The notes below the pieces were generated by a model. The model worked only from the letters and a program-made list of their open reading frames with translations, searched no databases and was not told the DNA's origin. 64,000 nt of DNA from an uncultured bacterium (GTDB lineage: Bacteria > Planctomycetota > Phycisphaerae > Phycisphaerales > UBA1924): assembly GCA_903834785.1 (NCBI GenBank), contig CAILKP010000069.1:62001-126000 (forward strand), given 5' to 3'. Made by a program: the position numbers and the translations under genes. The number at the start of each line of letters is the position of its first letter. The stretch's first letter is position 1. Positions 8,779 through 17,196 of the stretch are shown piece by piece.

Positions 8779-9537
8779 TCACAAGGCCGGACCGGCGGGT
8801 GCTGGCGCGCTGGCCGGGACGAGCACCGGCCGCCCCTGCTCATCAGTACCCACGCGGAAGACGTCGTTGACAATCGACCGCTCCAGCACCTGACGCAGGT
8901 ACAGCACTTCCTGCCGCCCGTCGGGCAGCGTGCGTGATTCCAGCACGTACCGCTGGGGCAGTTCGGTCACCACCACGCCCGCCTTCTTGCCAAGTTCGTA
9001 GTACGCGTCCAGCGCCTTCTCCGGCGTGCTCACATTCAAAATACCCGCGGCCTGGATCGGCTCCCTACCTGTCGCACTCACCCGCCCGTTGGCCGCCACA
9101 AACTGCCAGCCGGTCACCAGTGCCAACGCCGCGGCAACAGCCCAGCCCATTTTCCATCGCGCCGGCAGTGCCGGCCGCCCCGCACCACCCAATCCGTCAC
9201 CGCCAGCCCCGCCCGTGAGCCGCAGCACCGGTTCGTCACCGTCTTCCAGTTCAATCGCCTCAGCAGCCGCCACCCGTGCCTCAACTCCAGCACTCAGCGT
9301 CTCGGCCATGCGCCGCGTATCGGCCAGGTCAGCGAAAATCGTCGCGTCCGTCCGGGCTGCCACCGCCAGTTCCGACCAGTCCCGGCTCGAGGCCACGTTG
9401 TCCGTCAGACGGGTGATCAGCCGCTCACGGGCAATCTCCGCCGCGGCATCAAACGACTCGCCACCGCCACTGCCGGCTCCGTTGCCGGATTCGCTTCCGG
9501 GCTTCATGTTCAGGTTGTCATCACCAAACGTGTTCAT
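8779..9537 (-). CDS. Putative anti-sigma factor, single-pass membrane protein
   Basis: A 252-aa protein with an N-terminal cytoplasmic helical region (about 1-130), one transmembrane helix (WAVAAALALVTGWQFVA, about residues 134-150) and a roughly 100-residue extracytoplasmic domain. It lies 60 bases downstream of the ECF sigma gene, in the same direction. That position and topology are typical of anti-sigma factors. No zinc-binding HxxxCxxC motif is visible, so this would be a non-ZAS type. The call rests on context and topology, not on recognised sequence similarity. Confidence 0.6.
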   Translation of the reverse strand: MNTFGDDNLNMKPGSESGNGAGSGGGESFDAAAEIARERLITRLTDNVASSRDWSELAVAARTDATIFADLADTRRMAETLSAGVEARVAAAEAIELEDGDEPVLRLTGGAGGDGLGGAGRPALPARWKMGWAVAAALALVTGWQFVAANGRVSATGREPIQAAGILNVSTPEKALDAYYELGKKAGVVVTELPQRYVLESRTLPDGRQEVLYLRQVLERSIVNDVFRVGTDEQGRPVLVPASAPAPAGPAL

Positions 9538-9597
9538 TGGATCACCAGCCGTAACTGCCTGCGGGGAAAGGACTTGAGAACCGTCAACCCCGACACC

Positions 9598-10368
9598 CTA
9601 CGAGATGCGCCCCGCCCCGTTTCCCGGCACGCCCGAGGCCGAAACCCCGTTTCCGGACGTCATCCTCGCCCCAGCCCCTGCAACCTCATCCCCCCCGCCC
9701 CCACCACCCCCTCCGCCCTTCCCGCCATTGCTCGGCCCCCCCACCTTCAGCTTCTCCACCGTCACCCCCTGCTCGGCCGCCTTGGCCAGCTCCCTCAGCA
9801 TCCGCCGCCCACGGGCAATCCGGGTCTCAATCGTCGTCTCCGGAAGGTTCAGGATCGCCCCGATCTGCCGGTACGAGAGTTCCTTCAAACACTTCAGCAG
9901 CAGCGGCTCGCGGTACTCCTCCGGCAGCCGGGCCGCCAGCGTCAGCAGTTCCTCTGCCCCGGCCTGCTGCCCCGCCGCGGCAAGGGCATCCGCCGGTCGC
10001 TCACCCCAGCCCCGCCGGGCCTGCTCGTGCGTGCTGGTAATCTCCGTTCCATCGGCCGCCTCCAGCCCGCCAGCCAGCAAACTGCTCGAGGCCTTTCGCC
10101 CCGCTAGCCGCGCCACGTTCATCGCGATCACCCGCAGCCAGCCCACAAACGCCGCGGGCTCATCGAGCGTCCCGATCTTGGCCACCAGGGTCGTGGCCAC
10201 CTCCTGCAGCAGATCATCAAGATCACTGGAGGCCGGCTTGTACACCAGAATCACCGCCGCCGCATACCGCCGATGCCGCCGCCACAGTTCACCCAGCGCA
10301 GCACGATCGCCAGCCATCGCGGCCCGCGCAAGCTGCACCGTCTGGTTCTCCGAAGCAGGGTCGATCAT
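9598..10368 (-). CDS. ECF-family RNA polymerase sigma factor
   Basis: A 256-aa sigma-70-like protein. Region 2 (about residues 12-90) includes DDLLQEVATTLVAKI and the AFVGWLRVIAMNVARL helix. Region 4 (about 140-200) includes LPEEYREPLLLKCLKELSYRQIG with an HTH ending TIETRIARGRRMLRE. A C-terminal extension is very Gly-rich, with a run of nine glycines, and is longer than in most ECF proteins. It heads a minus-strand operon with the putative anti-sigma factor and the PDZ protein. Autoregulation is likely by analogy with other ECF pairs. Confidence 0.9.
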   Translation of the reverse strand: MIDPASENQTVQLARAAMAGDRAALGELWRRHRRYAAAVILVYKPASSDLDDLLQEVATTLVAKIGTLDEPAAFVGWLRVIAMNVARLAGRKASSSLLAGGLEAADGTEITSTHEQARRGWGERPADALAAAGQQAGAEELLTLAARLPEEYREPLLLKCLKELSYRQIGAILNLPETTIETRIARGRRMLRELAKAAEQGVTVEKLKVGGPSNGGKGGGGGGGGGDEVAGAGARMTSGNGVSASGVPGNGAGRIS

Positions 10369-10517
10369 GCTGTCCCGTCACGTATTGAGATACCCCCGGC
10401 CGGGGTTTCCGTCAGCCAAGTCCGCCGATTATTATCGGATCAAGGTCCAACCCGGCTGCATCGGGGGTGCAACCCTGCTCCCGCAATAGGATCGGCACTG
10501 AACACCACCACACTCTC

Positions 10518-11693
10518 ATGGCCAACCACACCCCGCATCATGGTCCGTCCTCTGCCGCCGCGGCGGCTGGGGAATCGCGTGGGTTGCCGGCCACCGCCGG
10601 GTCGGTGTTGTGGATGAGCACGCAGCCGCATCCGCCCGAGTGGCTGAGCTTCGCCGGAACTGCGGCAGGGTGGGCCATCATCCCGTACGAGCCGCGGCAG
10701 GAGCACGCCCAGCTTGCTCTGGCTGATGTGGTCGTGCTCGATGCCCGGCAGGATGTCGGCACGCGGCTGGTGCTGTGCGATCAGCTTCGCCACAAGCTGC
10801 TGGCACTGGGCGTGCCCGTCATTGTGCTGTTTGATCAGGACAGTTCCGACCTGCGGATGCGGGCCCTGCGGGCCGGTGCGGCAGACTGCATCGGCCCCGG
10901 GCAGAGCGACCAGGAGTGTGCCGCCCGCGTGGGCACATTGCTGCGTCTGGGCTCATTGGAGCGGGCCACGCGCCACCAGGCCGACCAGCTCCGCCGTCAG
11001 GGCCAGGTGCTCGAGCAGAAGGTGGCCGAAAAGACGCGCGACACCGTCCGCGGGCGCGACGCGATCATCTTCGGTCTGGCCAAACTGGCAGAGAACCGCG
11101 ACGACACGACCGGCCACCACCTCGAGCGTGTGTGCGCGTACTCCGCGGTGCTCGCGGCCACCATCATCGGCAACCGCGAGGGCGTGAACGCGGAGTGGGC
11201 CGATGTGGTCGAGCGTACCGCCGCCCTGCACGACATCGGCAAGGTCGGCATCCCCGACGGCATCCTGCTCAAGGCGGGCCCGCTGACGGATCTGGAACGC
11301 ACCACGATGCAGCGTCACACGGTCATCGGTGGCGACACGCTCAACGCCATCCGCCTGAAGTGGGGCGACAACCCGTTTATTGTCACGGCGATGCAGATTG
11401 CCCTGGGCCACCACGAACGCTGGGACGGCCGCGGCTACCCCTTTGGCATGTCGCAGGAGAACATCCCGCTGGTGGCACGCATCGTCAGTGTGGCGGATGT
11501 GTACGACGCGCTGACCACCGCGCGGCCGTACAAAACGGCCATGAGCCACAGCGACGCGTTCGAAGCGATCGTTGCCGGTGCGGGAACCCAGTTTGATCCT
11601 GATCTGGTCAAACTCACACGCGGCTGCGAGAGCCAGTTTGCCGAGATTCGCGCCAGGTTCGCCGAGCAGGTCACCCCGGCCGAGCGGCCGTAA
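10518..11693 (+). CDS. HD-GYP protein with degenerate receiver domain
   Basis: A 391-aa protein, probably a cyclic-di-GMP phosphodiesterase. Residues about 35-155 resemble a CheY-like receiver (ADVVVLDAR, then VPVIVLFDQDSSDLRMRAL), but the N-terminal acidic pair and the late Lys are not visible, so phosphorylation is doubtful. A short coiled coil links to the HD-GYP domain with the HDIGKVGIPD motif (HD at 238-239) and HHERWDGRGYP (GYP at 306-308). The HD and GYP residues are intact, so catalysis is plausible. ATG 10518 was chosen; an in-frame GTG lies at 10467. It is divergent from the ECF operon. Confidence 0.85.
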   Translation: MANHTPHHGPSSAAAAAGESRGLPATAGSVLWMSTQPHPPEWLSFAGTAAGWAIIPYEPRQEHAQLALADVVVLDARQDVGTRLVLCDQLRHKLLALGVPVIVLFDQDSSDLRMRALRAGAADCIGPGQSDQECAARVGTLLRLGSLERATRHQADQLRRQGQVLEQKVAEKTRDTVRGRDAIIFGLAKLAENRDDTTGHHLERVCAYSAVLAATIIGNREGVNAEWADVVERTAALHDIGKVGIPDGILLKAGPLTDLERTTMQRHTVIGGDTLNAIRLKWGDNPFIVTAMQIALGHHERWDGRGYPFGMSQENIPLVARIVSVADVYDALTTARPYKTAMSHSDAFEAIVAGAGTQFDPDLVKLTRGCESQFAEIRARFAEQVTPAERP

Positions 11694-11714
11694 GCACCGC
11701 CGCAGGCGGGTGCT
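11693..11714 (+). terminator. Possible terminator hairpin after the HD-GYP gene
   Basis: AGCACCGCC pairs with GGCGGGTGCT (one bulged G) around a 3-base loop. It overlaps the last base of the HD-GYP stop codon. No U-tract follows, so termination is uncertain. Confidence 0.35.
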
Positions 11715-11815
11715 CGCAACCTGCCGCCATGCAACCACCGAGTCGATCCGCTGTACGCCACCAGACCGTCCACAAACACTACCACGACCATTCCGCGTCG
11801 CAAGGAGCATGACCC

Positions 11816-13072
11816 GTGACCACTTCCCGCTCTACACTGTCCGGCATCGTGCTCTCAGTCCTGCTGAGTTCCGGGGCTGCCGCACAGATGATGGCCATCC
11901 AGCCGGCTCCGGCCGCCGCCGGCGCCGCCAAACCCGCAGCAACCCCGACTCCCGCTGGCACCCCGGCCGTCAACCCTGCTGCCGCGCTCATCGGCACCGT
12001 GCCGCCGCCGATCAAGGTGGCCAAGTGGGTCAAGGGCCGGGAGCTCACGGGCTTTGAGAAGGGCAAGGTCTACGTGGTGGACTTCTGGGCCACCTGGTGC
12101 GGCCCGTGCAAGGCCGCCATCCCGCACCTGACCAAACTCCAGGCCGACCACGCCGGCAAGGTCGAGGTCATCGGCATCAGCATCTCCGAGCGGCAGAAGG
12201 ACGCCAGCGATACGTCGTACATCGAGGCCGTCGAGAAGTTCATCGCCAAGATGGACGACAAGATGAACTACCGCGTCGCCGTCGACACGCCCGACAAGCA
12301 GATGCACACCACCTGGTTCAAGCCCTCCGGTACCGGCGGCATCCCCACCGCGTGGATCATCGACCAGCAGGGCAAAGTCGCGTGGATCGGCATCGGCTCA
12401 CCGAACGATGTCGAGCGGATCGTCAACGAGGTCCTCGCCGGCACCTTTGACTACTCCAAGGAAGCCGAGCGCGAGCGCCAGAAGGAAGAGGAAGCCAAGA
12501 AGCGCAGCGAAGCGGACATCGCCAAGGCCAAGGCCAGCGGCCGCAACGAGAAGACCGACGCCCAGTTCCCCGGATACCGCGAGGCCATGGCCCGCGGCGA
12601 CCAGGCCGCGGCACTGGCCAGTCTCAACGCCGCGTTCAAGGCCGATCCCTCACTGGAAACCGGCGCGGCCTACCAGTGGAAGTTCATGATCCTGCTGCAG
12701 CGCAACAAGACCGAGGAGGTCAACGCCTACTCGCGCGAACTGCTAGACAAGTACCCCAAGAACGATGACATCATCGGCTTTGTCTCCGCCTGCATCGTAG
12801 CCACAGGCGAGGATGCCAAGTTCGACAAGCAGATCGCTCTGGAAGCGGCAACCAAGGCCGATGCGATGTCCAAACCCGATTCACGCTGGGGACAGTTCAC
12901 CAAGTGGCGACTGGGCTGGGCGAACTACCACGCCGGCAACAAGGACAAGGCCATCGAGGCCATGACCGCAGCGCTCGAGGGTGTCAAGCGGCTCAAGGAC
13001 AAGTTCGACTTCGGCGATCTTGCCTCCGAGTGCGAGTCGGCACTCAAGGACTTCCGCAAGCCCGCCAAGTGA
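11816..13072 (+). CDS. TlpA-like thioredoxin-fold protein with helical C-terminus
   Basis: A 418-aa exported protein. The GTG start at 11816 is preceded by AAGGAG with eight-base spacing. A signal peptide (residues 1-23) and an Ala/Pro-rich linker lead to a thioredoxin domain with the active site WCGPC (94-98) and the cis-Pro loop GGIPTAW. This is typical of TlpA/ResA periplasmic thiol reductants. A charged helical segment (about 215-260; KEAERERQKEEEAKKR) and a TPR-like region (about 260-418) follow. Its stop overlaps the start of the SRPBCC gene (GTGA), implying translational coupling. The substrate is unknown. Confidence 0.85.
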   Translation: MTTSRSTLSGIVLSVLLSSGAAAQMMAIQPAPAAAGAAKPAATPTPAGTPAVNPAAALIGTVPPPIKVAKWVKGRELTGFEKGKVYVVDFWATWCGPCKAAIPHLTKLQADHAGKVEVIGISISERQKDASDTSYIEAVEKFIAKMDDKMNYRVAVDTPDKQMHTTWFKPSGTGGIPTAWIIDQQGKVAWIGIGSPNDVERIVNEVLAGTFDYSKEAERERQKEEEAKKRSEADIAKAKASGRNEKTDAQFPGYREAMARGDQAAALASLNAAFKADPSLETGAAYQWKFMILLQRNKTEEVNAYSRELLDKYPKNDDIIGFVSACIVATGEDAKFDKQIALEAATKADAMSKPDSRWGQFTKWRLGWANYHAGNKDKAIEAMTAALEGVKRLKDKFDFGDLASECESALKDFRKPAK

Positions 13073-13575
13073 GCACACCGCCCGCCTCTTCATCGTCTGA
13101 TCCTCTCGACGCTTCCCGGCACACCACCGCGCCGTGCCGGGTCATGATCACCGTCACGTTCGCCGCACCCGCCGATGAACTCTTCGCGGTCCTTGCTGAT
13201 CACCAGGACATGCCGCGGTGGCTGCCCCTGCTCCGACGCGTCGATGTCGACAACTCCGGCTCACGCCAGCCCGGAGTGTGCGATGTCGGCTCGGCCCGTA
13301 TCTGCCGCGGCATCGGCTTTGGCACCGTCCGCGAGACCTTCCTGGCTTGGGAGCCCGGGATCGGGTTTGCCTACCGGGTCGAGGGATGGATGATGCCGCT
13401 TACCGATCATCTCGCCGTGGTACGCATCTCCCCGCGCGATGATGGCGGCTCCACGCTGCAGTGGTCGCAGCATTTCCGCGACCGCGGCATCATCTTGAAG
13501 TGGTTCTGCCCGTGGGGCATCCGCCAGTTGCTTTCGTACGGCATCCGCAATCTCGGCGGCACAATCCGGAGCTGA
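13069..13575 (+). CDS. SRPBCC (START/polyketide-cyclase fold) protein
   Basis: A 168-aa protein if translated from GTG 13069, which overlaps the upstream stop by four bases (GTGA). An internal ATG at 13144 would give the bare domain. The core (MITVTFAAPADELFAVLADHQDMPRW onward) has the beta-helix-grip pattern of SRPBCC proteins, with FRDRGIILKWF and LLSYGI near the end. Such domains bind hydrophobic ligands in a deep cavity; none can be named here. Coupling to the thioredoxin gene suggests co-expression, although the proteins would act in different compartments. Confidence 0.75.
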   Translation: MSTPPASSSSDPLDASRHTTAPCRVMITVTFAAPADELFAVLADHQDMPRWLPLLRRVDVDNSGSRQPGVCDVGSARICRGIGFGTVRETFLAWEPGIGFAYRVEGWMMPLTDHLAVVRISPRDDGGSTLQWSQHFRDRGIILKWFCPWGIRQLLSYGIRNLGGTIRS

Positions 13576-13774
13576 AAACGGAACTCAAAGCGGCACCACG
13601 CCAACTGTTCAGCCAGCCGCAACGTCAAGATGGGCAACCTGCGGAGCCGGTCCCGGCCACGCTTACACAACCTTGACGCGTGCACGGTAGCAACATGCAT
13701 GATGTGCATGTTTAATGGCTCACGTTCGAGTTTGACTGCCCCTGACCGCCTTTGTTCGTCCCCGGAGAGATCTG

Positions 13775-14512
13775 ATGCGCTGCTCATCGCTGCTTGTTGC
13801 TGTCGTCGCTTCCACGTTGCTGGTGATCCCCGTCACCGAGTCGGCCGCACAAGTCCGCATCACCGAGTTCATGTCCGAAGGCCAGGGCGATGCGCTTCAG
13901 GGCAACGGCGGCCGCCGCCAGCGCGAGTTTTTCGAGATCACCAACCTCGGCACAACAAGTGTCGATGTCTCCACCTGGTCGTACAACGACAACAACGTCA
14001 ACGACCCGAACAACTGGGGCCCTTCCATCGGCTCCATCCTCGCCGGCGAGAGCATCATCTTCACCCAGATGACCGCCGCCGACTTCCGCAGCTACTGGGG
14101 CCTGGGGAGCAACATACGGATCGTCTCGTACCTCCAGCTGTCCAACCTCGGCAACGCCGACACCATCAACATCTACAACTCGTTCACGCAGGATGGCTCC
14201 ACGCTGGTTGACTCCCTGATCTACACCGCCGATGCCCGCGGCAGCGGCGTCTCGCGGAACCGCCCATCTGACGGCGGAACCGGCCAGTACGCCAACTCGG
14301 CCTGGGTCATCTCCGCAGTCGGCGACAGCTTCGGATCATTCGCGGCCCCCAGCCCGACGGGCTTCCCGCCCAACTTCCCCACGCCCACGACCGGCTTTGA
14401 CGCCGCAAACTACATCGATGTGGCCAACCCCGGCACGTACATCCCCGGCCCCGGCCCCGCAGCACTGATGCTCCTCGGCGGGCTCGCCGCCGGCCGTCGC
14501 CGTCGCAACTGA
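13775..14512 (+). CDS. Exported lamin-tail-domain protein with PEP-CTERM-like tail
   Basis: A 245-aa protein; GGAGA lies just upstream of ATG 13775. A signal peptide (residues 1-25, ending SAAQ) is followed by a domain starting VRITEFMSEGQGD with EFFEITNLGTTSVDVSTW, the pattern of lamin-tail (LTD) domains in bacterial surface proteins. The C-terminus has a Pro-Gly-Pro motif, a short hydrophobic helix (PAALMLLGGLAAG) and an Arg cluster (RRRRN). That is the layout of PEP-CTERM-type sorting tails recognised by exosortase. So this organism seems to use this tail type as well as GC-type dockerin tails. Confidence 0.8.
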   Translation: MRCSSLLVAVVASTLLVIPVTESAAQVRITEFMSEGQGDALQGNGGRRQREFFEITNLGTTSVDVSTWSYNDNNVNDPNNWGPSIGSILAGESIIFTQMTAADFRSYWGLGSNIRIVSYLQLSNLGNADTINIYNSFTQDGSTLVDSLIYTADARGSGVSRNRPSDGGTGQYANSAWVISAVGDSFGSFAAPSPTGFPPNFPTPTTGFDAANYIDVANPGTYIPGPGPAALMLLGGLAAGRRRRN

Positions 14513-14525
14513 ACATCCTCCCACC

Positions 14526-15926
14526 TCACGGTGCCGCAAAGCACCGCCAGCACTCATCCTCCGTCAGCGCCTGCAGTGGCCCAATCGCCTGCGATTCCGG
14601 CATCTCCGGCCGCCGGCGGTGCATGGCAGCGAAGATCGAGTCCTCCGGCTCAGGACGCACGATCGGTGCATCCGAACCAAAGACCAGCCCCGCCGGTGCC
14701 GCACAGACATCCGCCGGGTCGATCACATCCTGCATCGTCTCCCAATCCACGCCCAGCCGTCCGGGCTGCAGCCCCGCATCCAGCAGCTCACGCAGCGGCA
14801 GCACCCGGTCCAGCCGGTGCGGCACGTAGCGGTTGAGCGCCTCGACATCCGAGAGCAGGTGGCACGGCTGCACCGAGCAATCCACCCGCTGCCGCACAAA
14901 CCGCGGCACATCCATCTTGTCGATCAACTCCGCATGCTCAATCCGTACGCGGCAGCGACGGGCCGCACCCGCGTGCGCGGAGCCCAACTGGCTGTCAAAC
15001 CGCTCGACGCAGTCCAGCACCATCTTCACCGCAGCATCACCGATGGCGTGCACCGCCAGGCCCACACCAAGCTCGTGACACCGGGCCACCGTCTGCCCGA
15101 TGGCCGCCGGTGCCACCATGCACCGCCCTCGCGACGCATCGACCAGCGGCTCGGTGTACCGGTGCATCATCAGCGCGGTGCGGCTGGAAAGCGTGCCATC
15201 GGCAAACAGCTTGGCCCCGCCCAGGCGAACCCGCCGCGACCAGCCCGCCCGGTCGTGCACCATCGCACCGAGGTTGTCCGGCGCGGTGTACAGCACGATC
15301 CGCAGCGGCAACTGCCCCGCGGCATCCAGCCGGGTCAGCAGTCCGGGCAGTTCCGGCTCGGCGAGCATGTCGTGAACTTCAGCAAATCCCAGCGCAGCCA
15401 GCGATGCCGCTGCCCTTGCCAGCGCGGCCAGCCGCTCCGGCTCGCCGGGCTGCGGCGCAGCGAACCACACCTTGTACGCCGCCTGCTCGCTGAGCAGCCC
15501 CGTGAACGCACCGACCGCATCAGCCTCGACCTTGCCGTTCGGAGCCACCGCCTGGCCGGCAACCAACCCGGCTGCGGCCAGTGCGGCACTGTTGCACACC
15601 GCCGCATGATGATCAAACGACATGATCACCGCCGGTGTGGACCCCGTCACTGCGTCAAGTTCGGCCACCGTCGGCCAGCGTGCCTCGGGCCAGTGGTTGT
15701 GATGAGCGTGGGAGAGCCGCGCCCAGCCGCCGTGCAGGCCGCGTCTGGCCTCGGCGACAACCTTGCCAACCTCGGCCAGACACCCCGCCAGATCAGCACA
15801 CGCCGCCAGCGATGGAATTGCCAGCGAAAGGCCGTACGCCATCAGGTGCGCGTGGGCCTCACGCAGCGGTGGGCGGCCGGCAGGGCTGGCCGAAGGCGGG
15901 GTTTGGTTGGCGCGGCTGCTGGACAC
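14526..15926 (-). CDS. Amidohydrolase, YtcJ-like (Amidohydro_3)
   Basis: A 466-aa metal-dependent hydrolase starting at GTG 15926. Metal-binding motifs are visible in order: HAH in REAHAHL near the N-terminus, a Lys in GGAKLFADGTL that could be carboxylated, VHAIGD, RIEHAEL and FGSDAPI. These are the family's usual ligands. The N-terminus is shorter than in typical YtcJ proteins, which have an extra beta-sandwich strand region before the HxH. The substrate is unknown. The gene starts 21 bases after pyrB in the same direction and is probably cotranscribed with it, but it is not dihydroorotase-like in sequence. Confidence 0.82.
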   Translation of the reverse strand: MSSSRANQTPPSASPAGRPPLREAHAHLMAYGLSLAIPSLAACADLAGCLAEVGKVVAEARRGLHGGWARLSHAHHNHWPEARWPTVAELDAVTGSTPAVIMSFDHHAAVCNSAALAAAGLVAGQAVAPNGKVEADAVGAFTGLLSEQAAYKVWFAAPQPGEPERLAALARAAASLAALGFAEVHDMLAEPELPGLLTRLDAAGQLPLRIVLYTAPDNLGAMVHDRAGWSRRVRLGGAKLFADGTLSSRTALMMHRYTEPLVDASRGRCMVAPAAIGQTVARCHELGVGLAVHAIGDAAVKMVLDCVERFDSQLGSAHAGAARRCRVRIEHAELIDKMDVPRFVRQRVDCSVQPCHLLSDVEALNRYVPHRLDRVLPLRELLDAGLQPGRLGVDWETMQDVIDPADVCAAPAGLVFGSDAPIVRPEPEDSIFAAMHRRRPEMPESQAIGPLQALTEDECWRCFAAP

Positions 15927-15947
15927 GGGTCTTCTTGCAAAGTGGGC

Positions 15948-17024
15948 TTAGTTGCCGATGCACAAGGCCATCGCGGCCATGCGCACGGCAACACCGTGGT
16001 GAACCTGACGCAGGATAAGCGATCGTTTGCCATCGGCAACGCTGGAAGCGATCTCCACGCCGCGGTTGATCGGTCCGGGGTGCATGACAATCGCCGCGGG
16101 CTTGAGCAGGGCCGCACGCTTCTCAGTCAGGCCGAAGAACTCGGTGTACTCGCGGATCGACGCGATCGCCGCCGAGCTCTTGGCCGCCGGCTGGTTCTCC
16201 GCCTTGGCCGCACCGGCCGTCACCTCATGCCGCTCAAACTGGATCCGCAGGACGTTGATCACATCCAGCTGCGGCAGCACCGCATCAAAGTCGTGGCACG
16301 TCTCGCAGCCCAGCGTGCGGATGGCCGCCGGCACCAGCGACGGCGGGCCGATACAGATGACCCGCGCCCCCAGGGCCGCAAAGCCGGCAATGCCCGACCG
16401 CGCCACCCGGCTCGAGCCGATATCACCGACGATTCCCAGCGTGATGCCCGTCAGGTCAAAGTCCTTGAGCCGCTTGAACGCGTCAGCCACGGTGAAGATA
16501 TCCAGCAGACCCTGCGTGGGGTGCTCGTGCCGGCCGTCACCGGCGTTGATCACCGAACACGGCTTGTGCAGCACGCCGCCGCCCTGGCTGCCCGCCAGAT
16601 TGTCCAGCGCCTTGGCGATCATGTGGGCCGAGCCGCTGGAGCGGTGGCGGATCACCAGCGCATCGACACCCATCGAGGCCACATTGGCCGCCGTGTCGAT
16701 CACGGTCTCACCCTTGCTCGTTGATGACCCCACGCTGGTCAGGTCAATAACCTCGGCCCCCAGCCGCTTGGCAGCCACCGAGAAGCTCACCCGCGTACGG
16801 GTCGAATCCTCAAAGAAGAGATTGCCCACCACCCGGCCCCGCAGTTCATCACCAATTGGCCCGTCGGCTAGGTTGGCCGGGGCATTGCCGATGCGGTCGC
16901 GGAATGTTCTGGCCAGCGACAGGACGTTGACCAGGTCCACCCGCGACATGCCGCGGAGTTCCAGCAGGTGACGGTGGGACCAGGTGACGGCGGGCTTGGC
17001 AAGGACAGAAGGAAGGGCGCTCAC
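15948..17024 (-). CDS. pyrB: Aspartate carbamoyltransferase catalytic subunit
   Basis: A 358-aa enzyme that joins carbamoyl phosphate and aspartate in the second step of pyrimidine synthesis. It starts at GTG 17024. The carbamoyl-phosphate loop FFEDSTRTRVSF, the SKGE loop, the HPTQ motif, GDIGSSRVARS and the C-terminal MHPGPINRGVEI are all intact. The length is slightly above the usual 310-330, because of an N-terminal extension of about 20 residues and an Ala-rich insert near residue 280 (AAKAENQPAAKSSAA). No pyrI regulatory subunit and no dihydroorotase gene lies next to it. Confidence 0.95.
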   Translation of the reverse strand: MSALPSVLAKPAVTWSHRHLLELRGMSRVDLVNVLSLARTFRDRIGNAPANLADGPIGDELRGRVVGNLFFEDSTRTRVSFSVAAKRLGAEVIDLTSVGSSTSKGETVIDTAANVASMGVDALVIRHRSSGSAHMIAKALDNLAGSQGGGVLHKPCSVINAGDGRHEHPTQGLLDIFTVADAFKRLKDFDLTGITLGIVGDIGSSRVARSGIAGFAALGARVICIGPPSLVPAAIRTLGCETCHDFDAVLPQLDVINVLRIQFERHEVTAGAAKAENQPAAKSSAAIASIREYTEFFGLTEKRAALLKPAAIVMHPGPINRGVEIASSVADGKRSLILRQVHHGVAVRMAAMALCIGN

Positions 17025-17196
17025 GAATGCAGGTTATCCGGTTCGGCGCGGCCCGGGGGCCAGATCACCCCGCCGCTGTGCCCTTGCGGCGGCCGGCACG
17101 GCTGCGCACGCCGCCGTCCTGCCAGCCGACAGGCACGAAAGCCCCATCAACCCGACTGCAACCTCATTGCCGCCGGGCTGTTACGCTCCTTCCACT

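Noticed and set aside
14619-16724. A 701-codon plus-strand frame across the amidohydrolase and pyrB
   Set aside because: It spans two convincing minus-strand genes and their junction; its translation is Arg/His/Gln-rich and without domains.
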